This document shows, in pieces, positions 7,741 to 9,293 of a DNA stretch of 9,293 nucleotides. The stretch's first letter is position 1. Every line of letters begins with the position of its first letter. The DNA is taken from NCBI GenBank assembly GCA_934408795.1, contig CAKRVQ010000025.1:1-9293 (forward strand), given 5' to 3'. Source of the stretch: an uncultured Eubacteriales bacterium. Its GTDB lineage: Bacteria > Bacillota > Clostridia > Oscillospirales > Acutalibacteraceae. The notes beneath the pieces were generated by a model. It ran no database searches. It saw only the letters and a list, made by a program, of their open reading frames with translations, and had not been told where the DNA came from. The position numbers and the translations under genes are program-made.

Positions 7741-8070
7741 CTTTTGTGCCCGCACCCTGCGCGGGCGCAAAAGCAACGGTAAAACCGCGACTCTACTCAT
7801 GGTAGAGTGCAAAAAAGTCTCGCACAAGCCGAAAAACGCCGGCGGTTTTGCCTCCCCTGGCGCCCGCTCGTAGCCAAAGTTGCAAATTCGAAAAATTTTG
7901 ACACGGGTGTAAATTTTGAATCCAATTTAGTTACCGTGTCAGGCGTTGTCCGTATCCGATTGGTGCGCCCGCGCAAGGTGCGGGCGCAGAATGCACATTG
8001 AGGCGATTCTACTCACAGTAGAGTATAAAGAGAGCCGCCCGTCGGCGCGCAAGGTGCGCCGGTGGGCGGC
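7741..8070 (+). repeat. Mosaic repeat unit R3, the most complete copy
   Basis: All modules are present in order. h1 is extended to 13 bp, CTTTTGTGCCCGC against GCGGGCGCAAAAG with one G-T pair (7741-7773). h2 is ACTCTAC/GTAGAGT with loop TCATG (7790-7808). The decayed 0A site is at 7887-7903 and the 25-base core at 7936-7960. The second h1 (7964-7988) has a 9-bp perfect stem, and the second h2 spans 8006-8024. h3 (8034-8070) pairs GCCGCCC/GGGCGGC, then two G-T pairs, then CGGCGC/GCGCCG. The length is about 330 bp. It contains no transposase and no convincing terminal repeats. Confidence 0.8.
7887..7903 (-). promoter_or_regulatory. Decayed tandem Spo0A-type site in R3
   Basis: Minus strand: TGTCAAA-ATT-TTTCGAA, identical to the R1 version and in the same register as the perfect sites. 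The plus strand again shows TTGACA (7898-7903). Confidence 0.4.
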
Positions 8071-8074
8071 GAGG

Positions 8075-8162
8075 TTCAAGGAAAGCAGCGGTTGTGTATA
8101 GATTTCCGTCGGCGGAGCCGACACCTCACTTTTTCACTGTTCACCATAACTTATTACTTTCG
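8075..8162 (+). repeat. Repeat module B, copy 3
   Basis: Starts TTCAAGGAAAGCAGCGG directly after h3 of R3, contains hairpin GTCGGC-GGA-GCCGAC (8108-8122), and ends in a shortened tail (TTCACTGTTCACC and ACTTATTACTTT) about 30 bp beyond the 3' end of the acetyltransferase gene. It marks the right limit of the repeat field. On the minus strand it would be the 3' untranslated region of that gene. Confidence 0.7.
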
Positions 8163-8193
8163 CCTTGCGCGTTACTTTCGCTTTTCGCGGCGG

Positions 8194-8772
8194 TTATTTT
8201 TTGGTACGGCATTTGAGGTATTCGTCTCTCAGCATCGAATACACCGCCACATCACGGTAGGCGCCCTTAAAGCACAGTGCGCGGCGATTTATTCCTTCAA
8301 GAGTGAATCCCCTGCCCTTGAGCAATGCCGCCGACGCCTCATTCTCGGGCAGCACTCTTGCGCAGACTCTGAGCACGCCTATGACCTCAAATGCATAGTA
8401 AATAAGCCCCTCGACCACCGACTTTCCGTACCCTTTATGCCAATAGTCCGAGTTTATGCCGTAGCCTATTTCCGCCACACGGTAATTCTCGTCGAATTTC
8501 ATATAGCTTGCCGTTCCGATCACATCACCCTCGGCGGTCGTAACCGCGAAGGTAAAGCTTTCATGTCTGCGGTACCCCGAAATTATCCACGAAATAAAGC
8601 CGGCGGTATCGGAAGGTTTTCTGTGAGGCGACCATTCCGAATACCGACAGGATTCATCTCTCCTGCAGTAGTCATACAGTCCCGGCAGATCATCTTTTCT
8701 CATTCGTCTTAAAATGACATTGCCCGATCTCACGGTAGGAAACGGAACAAAATATTTTGAATAGAGATCCAA
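8194..8772 (-). CDS. GNAT-family N-acetyltransferase, RimJ/RimL-like
   Basis: 192 residues, single-domain GNAT of the Acetyltransf_3 (RimJ/RimL) type, which moves an acetyl group from acetyl-CoA to an amine; the substrate cannot be told. The order of elements fits: beta-1 VILRRMRKDDLPGLYDY (about 19-35), beta-4 EIGYGINSDYWHKGYG (about 101-116) with the acetyl-CoA pyrophosphate loop HKGYGKS (112-118; the usual Q/R-x-x-G-x-G/A), then VCARVLPENEASAALLKGRG (136-155) with the Asn-Glu-x-Ser of helix alpha-4, and GFTLEGINR. No signal or membrane segment. The start is TTG at 8772, chosen because AGGAGGTG lies 5 nt before it; the first in-frame ATG (codon 24) would remove beta-1. It lies 132 bp after prfB on the same strand and may share its transcript. 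Confidence 0.9.
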   Translation of the reverse strand: MDLYSKYFVPFPTVRSGNVILRRMRKDDLPGLYDYCRRDESCRYSEWSPHRKPSDTAGFISWIISGYRRHESFTFAVTTAEGDVIGTASYMKFDENYRVAEIGYGINSDYWHKGYGKSVVEGLIYYAFEVIGVLRVCARVLPENEASAALLKGRGFTLEGINRRALCFKGAYRDVAVYSMLRDEYLKCRTKK

Positions 8773-8777
8773 TGAAG

Positions 8778-8785
8778 CACCTCCT
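8778..8785 (-). promoter_or_regulatory. Perfect Shine-Dalgarno deciding a TTG start
   Basis: AGGAGGTG on the minus strand, 5 nt from its end to the TTG of the acetyltransferase. It is the strongest ribosome binding site in the window and makes the rare start codon credible. Confidence 0.85.
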
Positions 8786-8814
8786 CCGACACTGTACGGT
8801 AAATAGTCTTAATT

Positions 8815-8829
8815 GCCTGTTACTCAGGC
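8815..8829. terminator. Weak GCCTG/CAGGC hairpin with T-run on the plus side
   Basis: GCCTG-TTACT-CAGGC is followed on the plus strand by GCTTTTT, which resembles a terminator for plus-strand transcription. No plus-strand gene ends here, and on the minus strand, the direction of prfB, the hairpin is followed by AATTAAGAC. A real terminator is doubtful. Confidence 0.2.
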
Positions 8830-8881
8830 GCTTTTTCGATAAATAACTGTTTTGCCGATGAGGGAATTGTTTTACTGTTCG

Positions 8882-8904
8882 TCGTGCGAGGTCCTCTCGC
8901 ACGA
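8882..8904 (-). terminator. 9-bp hairpin abutting the prfB stop codon
   Basis: TCGTGCGAG (8882-8890) pairs perfectly with CTCGCACGA (8896-8904), 5-nt loop, directly after the TAA of prfB. The minus-strand RNA continues CGAACAGUAAAAC, without a U-tract, so intrinsic termination would be weak; it may protect the prfB 3' end or allow partial read-through into the acetyltransferase gene. Confidence 0.4.
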
Positions 8905-9293
8905 TTACTGAACAAGCGATTTAAGGTAGGCGTTTATGAAACCGTCGATATCCCCGTCCATGACAGCGTTTATATTGCCGTATTCAAATCCGGTCCTGTG
9001 ATCCTTAGCCAATGTGTACGGCATAAATACATACGAGCGTATCTGCGAGCCCCATGCGATCTCCTTTTGCACGCCCTTTATATCTTCGATCTTATCGAGG
9101 TGTTCCCTCTCTTTGATCTCTATAAGTTTGGATTTCAGCATTTTCATTGCAACCTCGCGGTTCTGATGCTGGCTTCTCTCGTTCTGACATGCAACGACGA
9201 TTCCCGTAGGGATATGTGTTATGCGGATCGCGGATTCGGTCTTGTTGACATGTTGCCCACCCGCGCCGGATGAGCGATAGGTATCCACCTTGA
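8905..9293 (-). CDS. prfB: Peptide chain release factor 2, C-terminal third
   Basis: RF2 recognises UGA and UAA stop codons in the ribosomal A site and triggers hydrolysis of peptidyl-tRNA. The frame is open to the window edge: 129 complete codons of a protein normally about 330-370 residues. The universal catalytic GGQ lies at 9261-9253 within [16 protein letters not shown], followed by [18 protein letters not shown]. It is RF2 rather than RF1 because of [21 protein letters not shown] and the ending [13 protein letters not shown], both typical of RF2 of Gram-positive bacteria. The true start, the stop-codon-recognition loop (SPF) and the possible +1 frameshift site lie outside the window. 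Very secure. Confidence 0.98.
   Translation of the reverse strand, partial: KVDTYRSSGAGGQHVNKTESAIRITHIPTGIVVACQNERSQHQNREVAMKMLKSKLIEIKEREHLDKIEDIKGVQKEIAWGSQIRSYVFMPYTLAKDHRTGFEYGNINAVMDGDIDGFINAYLKSLVQ

Noticed and set aside
6424..8070. CRISPR array
   Set aside because: Repeat units are hundreds of bases long, irregularly spaced and internally variable, and no cas gene is present.
6424..8070. Insertion sequence or MITE
   Set aside because: No transposase and no target-site duplication is visible, and the TGACAC/GTGTCA pair is internal to the units. A non-autonomous element remains possible but unproved.
6228..8124. Short open frames on both strands in the repeat field, several with the same C-terminal end
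   Set aside because: Shared tails come from the DNA repeats R1-R3 and are open on both strands. Differences between copies do not favour third codon positions, and I see no convincing ribosome binding sites.
5591..8193. tRNA, rRNA, tmRNA, RNase P RNA, 6S RNA or riboswitch
   Set aside because: I searched by eye for the usual landmarks (T-loop, CCA ends, conserved cores) and found none; hairpins alone are not enough.
8884..9273. 129-codon plus-strand frame opposite prfB
   Set aside because: Antisense to the release factor 2 C-terminus, which carries the GGQ motif; no similarity to any family.

Overview
The window looks like a chromosomal stretch of a Bacillota bacterium, most likely a clostridium of the Oscillospiraceae/Ruminococcaceae kind. 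The reasons are a GlgC/GlgD pair (GlgD is a Bacillota feature), the glgB-glgC-glgD-glgA order, strong AGGAGG-type ribosome binding sites with GTG and TTG starts, and the GC-moderate coding style. The genus is an inference. Every gene I can support lies on the minus strand, so the window reads biologically from right to left.

Right end (8194-9293): the last third of peptide chain release factor 2 (prfB), with its GGQ motif close to the window edge, followed by a RimJ/RimL-type GNAT acetyltransferase that starts at a TTG behind a perfect Shine-Dalgarno sequence. A 9-bp hairpin abuts the prfB stop.

Middle (5311-8193): about 2.9 kb with no credible gene. The part nearest glgB (about 5400-6300) is unassigned sequence with several hairpins and a 16-bp perfect palindrome. 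The part from about 6300 to 8165 is a mosaic of related repeats. Three units (R1, R2, R3) share a 25-base identical core and a series of hairpins (called here h1, h2, h3). A second module (B, three copies) carries a GTCGGC/GCCGAC hairpin and a shared tail. Embedded in this region are five sites of the form TTCGACA-N3-TTCGACA, three perfect and two decayed. On the minus strand these read TGTCGAA-N3-TGTCGAA, the tandem arrangement of the Spo0A box of spore-forming Bacillota. This repeat field is the most interesting part of the window.

Left half (1-5310): the glycogen synthesis operon glgB-glgC-glgD-glgA, tightly packed (5-nt gap, 4-nt ATGA overlap, 21-nt gap) behind a good sigma-A-like promoter at 5347-5375. 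GlgC with its partner GlgD makes ADP-glucose, GlgA polymerises it into alpha-1,4-glucan, and GlgB adds alpha-1,6 branches. glgA runs off the left edge, so any glgP beyond it cannot be seen. Glycogen-type storage and Spo0A control could be linked in a spore former, but the sequence does not show that the repeats control glg.
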